Origin: Clostridia bacterium
GTDB taxonomy: Bacteria > Bacillota > Clostridia > Lachnospirales > Anaerotignaceae
NCBI GenBank assembly: GCA_022786605.1
Contig: JALFWW010000016.1
Location: 62,001 to 126,000 of the forward strand
Length of the DNA stretch: 64,000 nucleotides
Reading direction: 5' to 3'
Shown: in pieces, positions 1-7,923 of the stretch
Numbering within the stretch: the first letter of the stretch is position 1
Layout: every line of letters begins with the position of its first letter
Made by a program: the position numbers and the translations under genes
Notes under the pieces: generated by a model
Databases searched by the model: none
Told to the model about the DNA's origin: nothing
Seen by the model: only the letters and a program-made list of their open reading frames with translations

Positions 1-588
1 CTGCAAAGTTTTTTCGATGCAGAAGCTGTGGCAATTATCTGCATGTTTGATGTCAGTAATGCGATGATGTGCTTTGGGGTTACGTTTACAATTGCTATGA
101 CTGTGGCAAAGGGAAGAGGACAAATGGATATAAAAGAATTTGGCAGAACATTGTTTTCTTCCATGCCTTTTGTGACATATCTGCTGATGATCATTATGGC
201 AGTGCTGCATCTGCGTTTCCCGGAATCTGTTTATTCGATCGCCGGGATGATTGGGCAGGCAAATGCTTTTTTGGCAATGTTTTTGATTGGTCTGCTTTTT
301 GAACCCAAAATCAGACGCAGCGAGGCAAAAGATATGATTTCTGTTATATCAGTGAGACTGTTTACAGGGATTGTTTTTGCGTTAGTCATTTATTTCTGTT
401 TGCCGCTTCCGCTGCTGTATCGACAAATTTTATCTTTGTTGGTTTTTGGACCTATTTTGAGTGTCGCGCCCGTTTATACAGAGCGCTGTGGATATAATCG
501 GTCTGTTGCGGCAGTATTAAATTCCTTTATGCTGCCCTTTAGCCTTGTGATTATTACAGTTTTGATGATGGTAATGCATATACAATGA
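1..588 (+). CDS. AEC family permease, C-terminal part (5' end outside window)
   Basis: The frame is open from the first base to a TGA at 586-588, so this is the C-terminal ~195 residues of a longer protein. It is almost wholly hydrophobic, with about six membrane segments. The ending, a short loop after TERCGYN followed by a terminal helix, resembles the C-terminal half of the auxin-efflux-carrier (AEC) superfamily. AEC proteins are inner-membrane permeases for organic anions such as malate or malonate. A second gene of the same general type follows 130 bp downstream, so this is one of a tandem pair. A terminator hairpin follows the stop directly. The substrate cannot be told from sequence, and the family call rests on half a protein. 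Confidence 0.6.
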   Translation: MQSFFDAEAVAIICMFDVSNAMMCFGVTFTIAMTVAKGRGQMDIKEFGRTLFSSMPFVTYLLMIIMAVLHLRFPESVYSIAGMIGQANAFLAMFLIGLLFEPKIRRSEAKDMISVISVRLFTGIVFALVIYFCLPLPLLYRQILSLLVFGPILSVAPVYTERCGYNRSVAAVLNSFMLPFSLVIITVLMMVMHIQ

Positions 589-629
589 AAATTACTCCGG
601 GTATAAAATTTAGTCCGGAGAATTTTTTT
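588..629 (+). terminator. Rho-independent terminator
   Basis: The arms 588-600 and 615-626 (CTCCGG/CCGGAG core extended by AAAATT/AATTTT, one bulge) are followed by a T run. It starts at the stop codon of the first permease. Confidence 0.75.
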
Positions 630-720
630 GTGGGGTTGAGAATGTATTGCGTCTGAGAAAAAGTGTGATAAAATAATAAAGATATGGGGAAGTTTATGAA
701 AAGAGAGAAGGAGATGAAAA

Positions 721-1656
721 ATGGAAGTATTTGTGACAGCCATAAATAAATTGATTATCATTTTTATGCTAGTGTTAATTGGTTGTTTTGCCAAGAAAAA
801 GGACATTATTGATGATTGCTTTATTGATAAATTTTCTGGATTTTTGACAAAAATCGTTGTGCCCTGTTTTATCATTTCATCTATGCAGCTCTCTTATACG
901 CCGGAATTGCTGCAAAAAGGCATACTGGTTTTTGTAACATGTATGGTCATGCATATCTGGGGAATGCTGGTCGGCTTTGGTACGGGGAAGCTGCTGCGTG
1001 TGCCGCATATGAATCTGGGTATCTGGGTATTTAGCTGCATGTTTGCAAACATTGGTTTTATGGGAGTACCTGTGATTTCCATGATTTTTGGGGGGAACAG
1101 CGTGTTTTACTGTGCCTTTGCATCGGCGGCGTTCAATTTGGCATCTTATACCCTTGGGATTTGGATCATTGGCAGATATGGTGATGGCAGCTGCCCCATT
1201 AAAATATCTCTGCGGCAGTTGATAACACTGCCTGTGAATGTGGCAATTATCATTGGTATCGTATTGTTTATTGGCAATATCCAATTGCCGGAAGCCATCG
1301 GCGGCACTGTGAAAATGGTGGGGGATATGATCGCGCCCCTTGCCATGATTTATATCGGGGCGGTTTTAGGGCGGATGCCCCTGCGGGAAATGATTTATGA
1401 TCGTTGGGCATATGTGATTTCATTTATTCGTTTGATTGTTGTGCCGCTGACATCTTATTTGATGCTGCGCCCCTTTATTCAAGATCAGCTGGTTTTAGGG
1501 GTTGTGATTGTTGGGCTTTCCACACCTATTGGCGCATATTGTGCTATTTTGGCTGCGCAGTATGGTGCTGATGAAAAGACAGCATCTCGTTATATCTTTA
1601 TATCGACAGCTTTGAGTATATTGACCATGCCATTTTTCTTTTTTCTGTTCATATAA
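721..1656 (+). CDS. AEC family transporter
   Basis: This 311-residue integral membrane protein has about ten hydrophobic segments. It has the two-fold AEC layout: an N-terminal helix reading VTAINKLIIIFMLVLIGCFAKKK, then the conserved ANIGFMGVPV segment near residue 120, and a C-terminal STPIGAYCAILAAQYGAD segment. Its length matches the usual ~310 of AEC permeases, which export or exchange small organic anions across the cytoplasmic membrane. The ATG start is preceded by GAGAAGGAGATGAAAA. The next gene begins within about 40 bp of the stop with no terminator, so the two are probably co-transcribed. The substrate is unknown. Confidence 0.85.
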   Translation: MEVFVTAINKLIIIFMLVLIGCFAKKKDIIDDCFIDKFSGFLTKIVVPCFIISSMQLSYTPELLQKGILVFVTCMVMHIWGMLVGFGTGKLLRVPHMNLGIWVFSCMFANIGFMGVPVISMIFGGNSVFYCAFASAAFNLASYTLGIWIIGRYGDGSCPIKISLRQLITLPVNVAIIIGIVLFIGNIQLPEAIGGTVKMVGDMIAPLAMIYIGAVLGRMPLREMIYDRWAYVISFIRLIVVPLTSYLMLRPFIQDQLVLGVVIVGLSTPIGAYCAILAAQYGADEKTASRYIFISTALSILTMPFFFFLFI

Positions 1657-1692
1657 GGAAATGTGGCATCATCGGGAAAGGAAGTGTCCTCT

Positions 1693-3078
1693 GTGGAAAA
1701 GAAGAAACTGTCAGAACATACCAAGCGCCGTTTGACGATCCGTGGTGTTTTATCCGCACTGATTATTTTTATTTTGGTCCGTTCCATTGTTGTGGGAAAT
1801 TATGAAAATGCTTTTGTGTGTATTCTGTCGCTGGTTTTGTTTTGTGTACCCATTTTTCTGGAAAAACAACTTGCCATTGATATACCGCCGATTATGGAGG
1901 GGATTATATACTGCTTTATATTTGCGGCAGAAATTTTGGGTGAAATCAATTCTTTTTATACATTGATTCCCGGATGGGATACCATGCTGCATACATTGAA
2001 TGGTTTTTTGGTGGCAGCAGTGGGATTTTGTCTGGTAGATTTGTTTAACCGCAGTGAACGAATGACATTTCGATTGTCCCCGCTGTTTTTGTCGATTGTC
2101 GCCTTTTGTTTTTCCATGACAGTAGGTGTTTTGTGGGAATTTTTTGAATTTGCTGCGGATCAGATTTTACATACTGATGCGCAGAAAGATTTTTTGGTAC
2201 AGAATATCCATTCTGTATTGCTGAACCCCTCTGGCTTGAACGATGTTGTCCATGAACCTATTCATAGCCTAGTTGTCAATGGAAAAGACTGGATGGAATT
2301 TCCGGGGGGATATATCGATATTGGTCTCATTGATACCATGAAAGATTTGATGGTGAATTTCATTGGAGCGGTTATTTTTTCCGTCATTGGGTTTTTCTAT
2401 GTAAAAACCAGAGGGAAAGGCAGGATTGCGTCCTCTCTGATTCCGGTTGTACGAAATGAAAAAGAAAAAGGAGAAGGACAAATGGCTGATTTTGGAAAAG
2501 TTGTAGAGAATTTGAAAAAACGTGGATATGCCGTCCAAGAGTTTGCAACGGCAAAAGAAGCGGCAGACTACCTCAATGCCGCCATTGATGGCATGAGTGT
2601 TGGCTTTGGTGGTTCTGCCACCTTGGATAGAATGGGGCTGTATGATATGCTTTCTGCCCATAATACTGTTTACTGGCACTGGAAACAGGAAAAGGATATG
2701 GCACGGAAAGCGGCGATGCAGACAGATGTGTATCTGACTTCTGCCAATGCGCTGGCGGAAACAGGTGAAATCATCAATATTGATGGTGTTGGCAATCGCG
2801 TAGCCTCTACATTGTTTGGGCACCAAAAAGTTTATTATGTCATTGGGGAAAACAAATTGGAACCTGATTTCGAAAAAGCTGTGGAACGTGCCAGAAATGT
2901 GGCTGCACCTCAAAGAGCGGCACAGTTTGGAAAAAAGACACCTTGCGTCGTTTCTGGGAATGGCTGTCAGGATTGCAGAAGCCCGGAACGGGTTTGCCGC
3001 GCAATGGTAGTTCTTTGGGAACCTATGATGGGCATGGATGCGGAAGTCATTCTGATTCATGAAAATTTGGGGCTGTAA
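1693..3078 (+). CDS. Membrane domain fused to LUD (YkgG/LutC-like) domain
   Basis: The protein has two parts. Residues 1-~260 form a polytopic membrane domain with about seven segments, resembling the YjdF/DUF2238 family (PGWDTMLHTLNGF, WEFFEFAADQ). Residues ~264-461 form a soluble LUD/DUF162 domain (VGFGGSATLDRMG, NIDGVGNRVASTLFG, CRSPERVCR). LUD proteins act in lactate or other organic-acid oxidation or as predicted sugar/acid-binding proteins. The GTG start at 1693 is chosen because AAAGGAAG lies about 10 nt upstream; an in-frame GTG at 1663 is also open. Oddly, the LUD part begins with an in-frame ATG at 2482 preceded by AAGGAGAAGG at near-ideal spacing, as if it were once, or still is, a separate gene of 198 codons. 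This is either a fusion or one reading frame producing two proteins. Confidence 0.75.
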   Translation: MEKKKLSEHTKRRLTIRGVLSALIIFILVRSIVVGNYENAFVCILSLVLFCVPIFLEKQLAIDIPPIMEGIIYCFIFAAEILGEINSFYTLIPGWDTMLHTLNGFLVAAVGFCLVDLFNRSERMTFRLSPLFLSIVAFCFSMTVGVLWEFFEFAADQILHTDAQKDFLVQNIHSVLLNPSGLNDVVHEPIHSLVVNGKDWMEFPGGYIDIGLIDTMKDLMVNFIGAVIFSVIGFFYVKTRGKGRIASSLIPVVRNEKEKGEGQMADFGKVVENLKKRGYAVQEFATAKEAADYLNAAIDGMSVGFGGSATLDRMGLYDMLSAHNTVYWHWKQEKDMARKAAMQTDVYLTSANALAETGEIINIDGVGNRVASTLFGHQKVYYVIGENKLEPDFEKAVERARNVAAPQRAAQFGKKTPCVVSGNGCQDCRSPERVCRAMVVLWEPMMGMDAEVILIHENLGL

Positions 3079-3196
3079 AAGAGGTTTTTGCAAAGCATAT
3101 TGGAAAAGAATGGAAAGGGAAAGACTTTTCAAGTTTCGTTTTCTGTGATAATATGTTTGAAATGGAATGAACTCATAAAGGAAGGGAGGCATACCC

Positions 3197-3709
3197 TTGG
3201 ACAGCGAAACAAGGCGGCAAAAAATAATAGAATTGCTCAGAGGACAGGAAGAACCCATCAGCGGCAGTCAATTGGCAGAACAATTTGGCGTGACTCGTCA
3301 GGTCATTGTCAAGGATATGGGAATGATCAAAGCGGGAGGACATCCTTTGCTCGCAACGGCAAAAGGGTATGTGCTTCAAAAAGAAACAGACGGCTTATGC
3401 AGACGAGAAATTCGTGTTTGTCATAACCGAGAACAGATTGGGGATGAAATGCGTCGGATCGTAGATTTGGGCGGATATATCTTGAATACCCATGTGGATC
3501 ATCCCATATATGGCAGTGTGGGGGAATCTCTGCGCATCAAAAGCCGCAGGGATATCCAGAATTTTCTGGCAAAAACGGAAGAAACGGGATGTATGCCTTT
3601 GCTGGCATTGACCAACGGCGTACATAGCCATACCATCGCCGCAGAAGACGAACAGACGTTGGATGAAATCTGTATGGAACTGAAAAACGTGGGATATTTG
3701 CTAAAATAA
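3197..3709 (+). CDS. niaR: NiaR-type transcriptional repressor (HTH + 3H domain)
   Basis: This 170-residue regulator has an N-terminal winged helix (residues ~4-60, PISGSQLAEQFGVTRQVIVKDMGMIK) and a C-terminal 3H domain. The 3H histidines are visible in NTHVDHPIYG and in TNGVHSHTI. NiaR/YrxA proteins bind nicotinic acid and repress NAD biosynthesis and niacin-uptake genes in Firmicutes. The TTG start at 3197 follows GGGAGG with 7-nt spacing; no ATG is suitable. No nadABC or niacin transporter gene adjoins it, so its targets are probably elsewhere in the genome. A strong terminator follows. Confidence 0.85.
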   Translation: MDSETRRQKIIELLRGQEEPISGSQLAEQFGVTRQVIVKDMGMIKAGGHPLLATAKGYVLQKETDGLCRREIRVCHNREQIGDEMRRIVDLGGYILNTHVDHPIYGSVGESLRIKSRRDIQNFLAKTEETGCMPLLALTNGVHSHTIAAEDEQTLDEICMELKNVGYLLK

Positions 3710-3795
3710 ATCGTGTGTAAATGAAAAGGATAAATTTGCGTAGAAAAACAATCTCCCGTGAGAAAACATTTCGCGCAAATCCTGATCAAAATATG

Positions 3796-3845
3796 ATAGC
3801 TGGAAACCTTTGTATTGTAAGGATTCCAGCTATTGTTGTTTTTAT
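3796..3845 (+). terminator. Terminator hairpin (AGCTGGAA family)
   Basis: Arms 3796-3810 and 3819-3833 form a 15-bp stem with one mismatch (ATAGCTGGAA...TTCCAGCTAT), followed by T-rich sequence. It ends niaR transcription. Closely similar stems occur at 27634, 34303 and 49257. Confidence 0.75.
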
Positions 3846-3888
3846 GAAACAGTTCCTCAATGAGTATCTTTTCGCCGATGGGAATGAC

Positions 3889-3917
3889 TTGCTTTTTTTA
3901 AGGAAATATGATACCAT
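3889..3917 (+). promoter_or_regulatory. Possible sigma-A promoter for the EIIC-like gene
   Basis: TTGCTT, 17-nt spacer, TACCAT, lying about 50 nt before the GTG at 3971. The -10 is a weak match. Confidence 0.35.
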
Positions 3918-3970
3918 ACAACTCATGTAAATATATGTGTATATACAGGTTGAAAGGGGCGGAATATTTC

Positions 3971-5047
3971 GTGGAAACAAATACATTGTGGCAGAAAATA
4001 CTCAAACGCTATTTTATCAATGGTCTCAATGGCATGGCTTTGGGATTGTTCTGTACACTGATTGTAGGGTTGATTATTAAGCAAATTGGTACCTTTATCG
4101 GCGGTGATGTAGGGGCGTTCGTTGTAGCATTGGGTAATTTTGCTACGATGTGCACAGGAGCAGCTATTGGTGTTGGTACAGCTTATATTATGGAAGTACC
4201 GAGGATGGTTGTTTTTTCCTCTGCTGTGACAGGACTTTTGGGGGCAAACGCAGCGGCTTTTGCGGGTGGTACATTGTTTCCGGAAACAGGCGGCATGCTT
4301 CTCAGTGGTGCTGGTGATCCTTTGGGTGCGTTTATTGCGGCATTGGCTGGTCTGGAAATTGGACGTCTGGTTTCCGGTAAGACAAAGGTAGATATCATTG
4401 TGACACCTGTGGTGACCATTGGTGTAGGCGGCTGTATCGGAACGCTCATTGGACCGCCTTTGTCCGCAGCTATGGCGCAGTTGGGAGAATGGATTCGGGT
4501 AGCTACCTATTTGCAGCCATTCCTCATGGGGATTGTCATTTCCGTTGTTATGGGGGTTGCCTTGACATTGCCCATCAGTTCCGCGGCATTGTCTATCATT
4601 TTGGGATTGTCTGGTTTGCCTGCTGGTGCGGCTACCGTTGGATGTTCCGCTCAGATGATTGGTTTTGCCGTTGCCAGCTTCCGAGAAAATAAATGGGATG
4701 GTTTGCTGGCGCAGGGCATTGGTACTTCCATGCTGCAAATTTCCAATATTGTGAAAAATCCACTGATCTGGATTCCGCCTACTTTGACCTCTGCTATTTT
4801 GGGACCTTTGGCAACGGTGGTTTTTCAGATGGAAAATAATCCTGCCGGCGGCGGTATGGGTACTAGCGGTCTGGTAGGACAGATTATGACTTGGCAGACT
4901 ATGGCAGGCAGCAGAGGCGTAGGATTGCTTATGTTCCAGATTCTTTTGCTGCATTTTATACTGCCTGCGATTTTGTCTTTTATTTTTTCTGAAATCATGC
5001 GGAAAAAAGGCTGGATTCGCTTTGGTGATATGAAATTGAATATTTGA
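3971..5047 (+). CDS. Orphan PTS EIIC-like membrane protein (PTS_EIIC_2 type)
   Basis: This 358-residue, highly hydrophobic protein is rich in glycine, with about ten membrane segments. It has a GxGxxIGTLIGPPLSAAMAQLG stretch and NNPAGGGMGTSGLVGQ near the C terminus, which resemble the EIIC-like PTS_EIIC_2 family. EIIC components carry a sugar through the membrane while EIIA/EIIB phosphorylate it, but no EIIA or EIIB gene lies nearby, so coupling is unproven. The GTG at 3971 is preferred over the upstream ATG at 3908 because AAGGGGCGG lies 10-11 nt before it and the upstream extension is hydrophilic and unlike the family. It is monocistronic, with flanking hairpins on both sides. Confidence 0.75.
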   Translation: METNTLWQKILKRYFINGLNGMALGLFCTLIVGLIIKQIGTFIGGDVGAFVVALGNFATMCTGAAIGVGTAYIMEVPRMVVFSSAVTGLLGANAAAFAGGTLFPETGGMLLSGAGDPLGAFIAALAGLEIGRLVSGKTKVDIIVTPVVTIGVGGCIGTLIGPPLSAAMAQLGEWIRVATYLQPFLMGIVISVVMGVALTLPISSAALSIILGLSGLPAGAATVGCSAQMIGFAVASFRENKWDGLLAQGIGTSMLQISNIVKNPLIWIPPTLTSAILGPLATVVFQMENNPAGGGMGTSGLVGQIMTWQTMAGSRGVGLLMFQILLLHFILPAILSFIFSEIMRKKGWIRFGDMKLNI

Positions 5048-5052
5048 TGTAA

Positions 5053-5098
5053 AAAAGCATCGGAAAGACAGTGCCTAATGTCATCCGATGCTTTTGCT
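5053..5098 (+). terminator. Rho-independent terminator
   Basis: Perfect 12-bp arms AAAAGCATCGGA (5053-5064) and TCCGATGCTTTT (5084-5095), immediately after the EIIC-like gene. The symmetric A/T ends would allow function in both directions. Confidence 0.8.
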
Positions 5099-5136
5099 AT
5101 ATTATAGATAAAAGTATGAAGAGGATCAAAACAAGG

Positions 5137-5166
5137 AAAAGAACCCGAGGGAAGCGGGTTCTTTTT
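5137..5166 (+). terminator. Second terminator-like hairpin
   Basis: AAAAGAACCCG (5137-5147) pairs with CGGGTTCTTTT (5155-5165), followed by a T run. It lies 40 bp after the first hairpin and gives a tandem terminator. Confidence 0.7.
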
Positions 5167-5304
5167 AAAAGGGGAGGGTATGTATTACTATGTCTTCTTG
5201 CTTTGCCCTTGCTTTGGACACTTATAGGATACAAAATGACTGTGAATGGCGTGTGTAGAGAATGTAAACAATTTGTGAACAATTCCCCTTTTTCTGGGAA
5301 AAGA

Positions 5305-5333
5305 TTGCCATTTTACATGGGAAAACGTATAAT
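5305..5333 (+). promoter_or_regulatory. Sigma-A promoter for the prolyl-tRNA deacylase gene
   Basis: TTGCCA, exactly 17 nt, TATAAT, ending 32 nt before the ATG at 5366. Confidence 0.75.
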
Positions 5334-5365
5334 GAAGCCATTGAGAGAAAAAAGGGGGTACGCAT

Positions 5366-5854
5366 ATGTATCAGAAAGATGATGTGAGAGAATTTTTAGA
5401 TGAAAAACAGATTTCCTATAACTGGTTCGATCATAAAGCGGTATTTACCATTGATGAAATGCTGGAAATTGGTTTGGAAAAGGAAGAAGATATTGCGAAA
5501 AACCTGTTCCTGCGGGATAACAAAGGCAAACGTCATTTTCTGGTAGTCATCCGTGAAGATAAACAGGCAGATCTGAAAAGTCTGGGTGAAAAAATTGGCG
5601 CAGGTCGTCTTTCCTTTGCTTCGGAAGAACGCCTGATGAAATATCTGGGGCTGACCAAAGGTTCCGTAACACCTTTTGGTGTTCTCAATGATACAGACTG
5701 TGCTGTGGAAGTGATTTTTGACGAAGATTTCCGCAATCTGGATGCCATTGGCGTGCATCCCAATGATAATACAGCATCCGTTTTCCTTGCCTTTTCCGAT
5801 CTGGTTCAGATCATTGAGGAACATGGGAATTCCATTACATTTCTTTCCTTATAA
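5366..5854 (+). CDS. Prolyl-tRNA editing protein (YbaK/ProX family deacylase)
   Basis: This 162-residue protein of the YbaK/ProX fold has features of the free-standing editing proteins that hydrolyse mischarged Ala- or Cys-tRNA(Pro) in the cytoplasm. Visible are the DIAKNLFLRDNKGKRHFLVV strand region with the functional Lys, the LSFASEERL segment, the LGLTKGSVTPFG substrate-pocket loop, and GVHPNDNTASVFLAF near the C terminus. This is the length of the single-domain ProX/PrdX type rather than the INS domain inside ProS. AAAGGGGG precedes the ATG. It has its own promoter and a short AT-rich hairpin follows, so it is probably monocistronic. Confidence 0.85.
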   Translation: MYQKDDVREFLDEKQISYNWFDHKAVFTIDEMLEIGLEKEEDIAKNLFLRDNKGKRHFLVVIREDKQADLKSLGEKIGAGRLSFASEERLMKYLGLTKGSVTPFGVLNDTDCAVEVIFDEDFRNLDAIGVHPNDNTASVFLAFSDLVQIIEEHGNSITFLSL

Positions 5855-5859
5855 TGTAT

Positions 5860-5880
5860 CAGAAAAAACCATTTTTTCTG
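5860..5880 (+). terminator. Weak AT-rich hairpin
   Basis: CAGAAAAAA pairs with TTTTTTCTG across a 3-nt loop just after the deacylase stop. The low GC makes this a weak terminator at best. Confidence 0.35.
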
Positions 5881-5891
5881 GGAATTTGCCA

Positions 5892-5920
5892 TTGAGGAAC
5901 AAGTCGTATTGTGGTATACT
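5892..5920 (+). promoter_or_regulatory. Sigma-A promoter for miaB
   Basis: TTGAGG, 17 nt, TATACT, about 60 nt before the miaB ATG. Confidence 0.65.
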
Positions 5921-5978
5921 AAATCCAAATGCGGACAATTTTTGTTGTCGCAGAATAACCATATAGAAAGGAAATTCC

Positions 5979-7409
5979 ATGGAAAGACAAAGAACAACCG
6001 CCCTTCCTGCGGAAGCGGAACTGGCGCGGCAAATGGAATATATCCGCGAGATTCGTCAGGAAAACGACAAATATTTTGCGGAAACTGGCAAACATAAAAA
6101 GTTTTTTAGCCTTGCCATGGGCTGTCAGATGAACGCTCATGACTCGGAAAAGCTGGAAGGTATGCTGGATGAAATGGGTTACGAACGTACCCAGGAAGAA
6201 ACAGAAGCGGATTTCATCATCTACAATACCTGCTGTGTCCGTGAAAACGCGGAACTGAAGGTATATGGCAAACTGGGATGGCTGAAACATTACAAAAAAG
6301 AAAATCCCGATGCGGTGGTAGCGCTTTGCGGCTGTATGATGCAGCAGGATACGGTGCTGGAAACCATCCGTCAGAAATACCGCCATGTGGATTTGGTTTT
6401 TGGCACTTTCAATCTGTACAAGCTGCCAGAACTGATGAAGACCAGAGCAGAAAGCGGCTGTACCGTTTTCGATATCTGGCAGGAAAATCAGGAAGTGGTG
6501 GAAGACCTGCCCAGCATCAGACATTTCCCTTATAAGGCAAGTGTCAACATTATGTTTGGTTGCAACAACTTCTGTTCTTACTGCATTGTACCTTATGTGC
6601 GTGGCAGAGAACGCAGCAGAACACCGGAAGACATTCTGGCAGAAGTACGCAAACTGGCGGCAGACGGCGTGAAAGAAATCATGCTGCTGGGTCAGAATGT
6701 AAACTCTTATGGTAAAAATCTGGAAAATCCTGTTTCCTTCGCAGAATTGCTGCGGATGGTGAACGCGGTGGAAGGCATTGAACGTATCCGTTTCATGACT
6801 TCTCATCCCAAGGATATGTCTGACGAACTGATTCTGGCAATGAAGGAATGCGATAAGGTCTGCAAAAACCTGCATCTGCCTTTCCAGTCCGGCAGTACGG
6901 AAATCCTCAAGAAAATGAACCGTCATTATACCAAGGAAGGATATCTGGAACTGGTGCGGAAAGTACGGGCAGCAATGCCGGAAATCACATTGAGTACCGA
7001 CATCATCGTTGGTTTCCCAGGTGAAACAGAAGAAGATTTTCAGGAAACACTGGATGTGATCCGCGAGGCCCGGTACTGCACTGCCTTTACATTCATTTAT
7101 TCCAAACGGACAGGCACGCCTGCGGCAAAGATGGAAAATCAGGTGCCGGAAGATGTGGTAAAAGACCGTTTCGACCGTATGTTGCAGGTGCTGAACCCTA
7201 TCGTTCATGAAGTGACAGAAGAACAGGTTGGCAAAGTCCTGCCCGTATTGGTGGAAGAGGTCAGCAAGCATGACGAAAACATTCTGACAGGCAGAACAGA
7301 ACAGAATACACTGGTGCATTTTTCAGGCAGCAAAGACCTCATTGGTCAGATGGTGCCTGTGAAGATTATAGAAAATAAAACATTTTATGTAATTGGAGAA
7401 AGGATTTAA
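5979..7409 (+). CDS. miaB: tRNA-2-methylthio-N6-dimethylallyladenosine synthase
   Basis: This radical-SAM methylthiotransferase adds the 2-methylthio group to i6A37 of tRNAs. At 476 aa it shows an N-terminal MTTase domain with the auxiliary-cluster cysteines C49 (GCQMN), C85 (NTCCVRENAE) and C119 (CGCMMQ). The radical-SAM CxxxCxxC motif is C195-C199-C202 (GCNNFCSYC), followed by VPYVRGRERSR, and there is a C-terminal TRAM domain. The ATG follows AGAAAGGAAATTCC. It leads the miaB-ylbF/ymcA-mutS-mutL-miaA run, the same neighbourhood as in Bacillus subtilis. miaA, which makes its substrate i6A, lies five genes downstream. Confidence 0.97.
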   Translation: MERQRTTALPAEAELARQMEYIREIRQENDKYFAETGKHKKFFSLAMGCQMNAHDSEKLEGMLDEMGYERTQEETEADFIIYNTCCVRENAELKVYGKLGWLKHYKKENPDAVVALCGCMMQQDTVLETIRQKYRHVDLVFGTFNLYKLPELMKTRAESGCTVFDIWQENQEVVEDLPSIRHFPYKASVNIMFGCNNFCSYCIVPYVRGRERSRTPEDILAEVRKLAADGVKEIMLLGQNVNSYGKNLENPVSFAELLRMVNAVEGIERIRFMTSHPKDMSDELILAMKECDKVCKNLHLPFQSGSTEILKKMNRHYTKEGYLELVRKVRAAMPEITLSTDIIVGFPGETEEDFQETLDVIREARYCTAFTFIYSKRTGTPAAKMENQVPEDVVKDRFDRMLQVLNPIVHEVTEEQVGKVLPVLVEEVSKHDENILTGRTEQNTLVHFSGSKDLIGQMVPVKIIENKTFYVIGERI

Positions 7410-7420
7410 GGTGAAATAAC

Positions 7421-7825
7421 ATGGCAAGCGTATTTGAATTGGCAAGAACATTGGGCGAAGAACTGCAGAAAACTCCTCAGGTAGAAGCGCTTCTGGCTGC
7501 AAAAAAAGCATACGAAGAAGACCCTGAAATTTCCAAAGCAGTCGCAGAATATACACAGATGCACGAAGAATTCCAGGCAAAAATGCAGGCTGGCGGTATT
7601 CTTCCTGAAGAACAGAAAAAATTCGCTGAAGAAATGAAAGCTCGCGGCGAAATCATCAAAAACAACAAACTGGCTTCTGATCTGTATACAGCAGAAATGA
7701 ACTTCAACAACTTCATGAACTCTGTATTCAACATCATCACAGCAACACTGGCTGGCGAAGATCCCGCAGAACAGGGTGGATGCAGCCCCAGCGCCTGCGC
7801 ATCCTGCGGTGGTGGCTGCCACTAA
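7421..7825 (+). CDS. YlbF/YmcA family protein with cysteine-rich tail
   Basis: This 134-residue, mostly helical protein has the YlbF/YmcA fold (ELARTLGEELQKTPQVEALLAAKKAYEEDPE, then a YTQMHEEFQAKM helix). In B. subtilis these proteins form the Y-complex that alters RNase Y cleavage and affects biofilm, competence and sporulation. It begins 11 bp after miaB, the same position as ymcA in B. subtilis. The odd feature is a C-terminal extension, GGCSPSACASCGGGCH, with five cysteines in 15 residues. It could bind metal or an Fe-S cluster. The Y-complex is reported to carry Fe-S clusters, so this tail may replace cysteines elsewhere in the family. Confidence 0.8.
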   Translation: MASVFELARTLGEELQKTPQVEALLAAKKAYEEDPEISKAVAEYTQMHEEFQAKMQAGGILPEEQKKFAEEMKARGEIIKNNKLASDLYTAEMNFNNFMNSVFNIITATLAGEDPAEQGGCSPSACASCGGGCH

Positions 7826-7856
7826 TCACAGCAAGTGAAAAATATCGTGTGACAGT

Positions 7857-7890
7857 ACCCGAACTCCTGAAAAACAGGGGTTCGGGTTTG
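7857..7890 (+). terminator. Rho-independent terminator
   Basis: ACCCGAACTCCTG (7857-7869) pairs with CAGGGGTTCGGGT (7875-7887) with an A5 loop, followed by TTG. It sits between the YlbF-like gene and mutS. Confidence 0.75.
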
Positions 7891-7923
7891 CTTGTAAAAT
7901 AGCATAGGAAAGGAGAAGGATGA

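Noticed and set aside
5071-5382. 103-codon ORF on the plus strand
   Set aside because: It runs through two hairpin terminators and the TTGCCA-N17-TATAAT promoter of the next gene, has no ribosome binding site, and has a basic, family-less translation.
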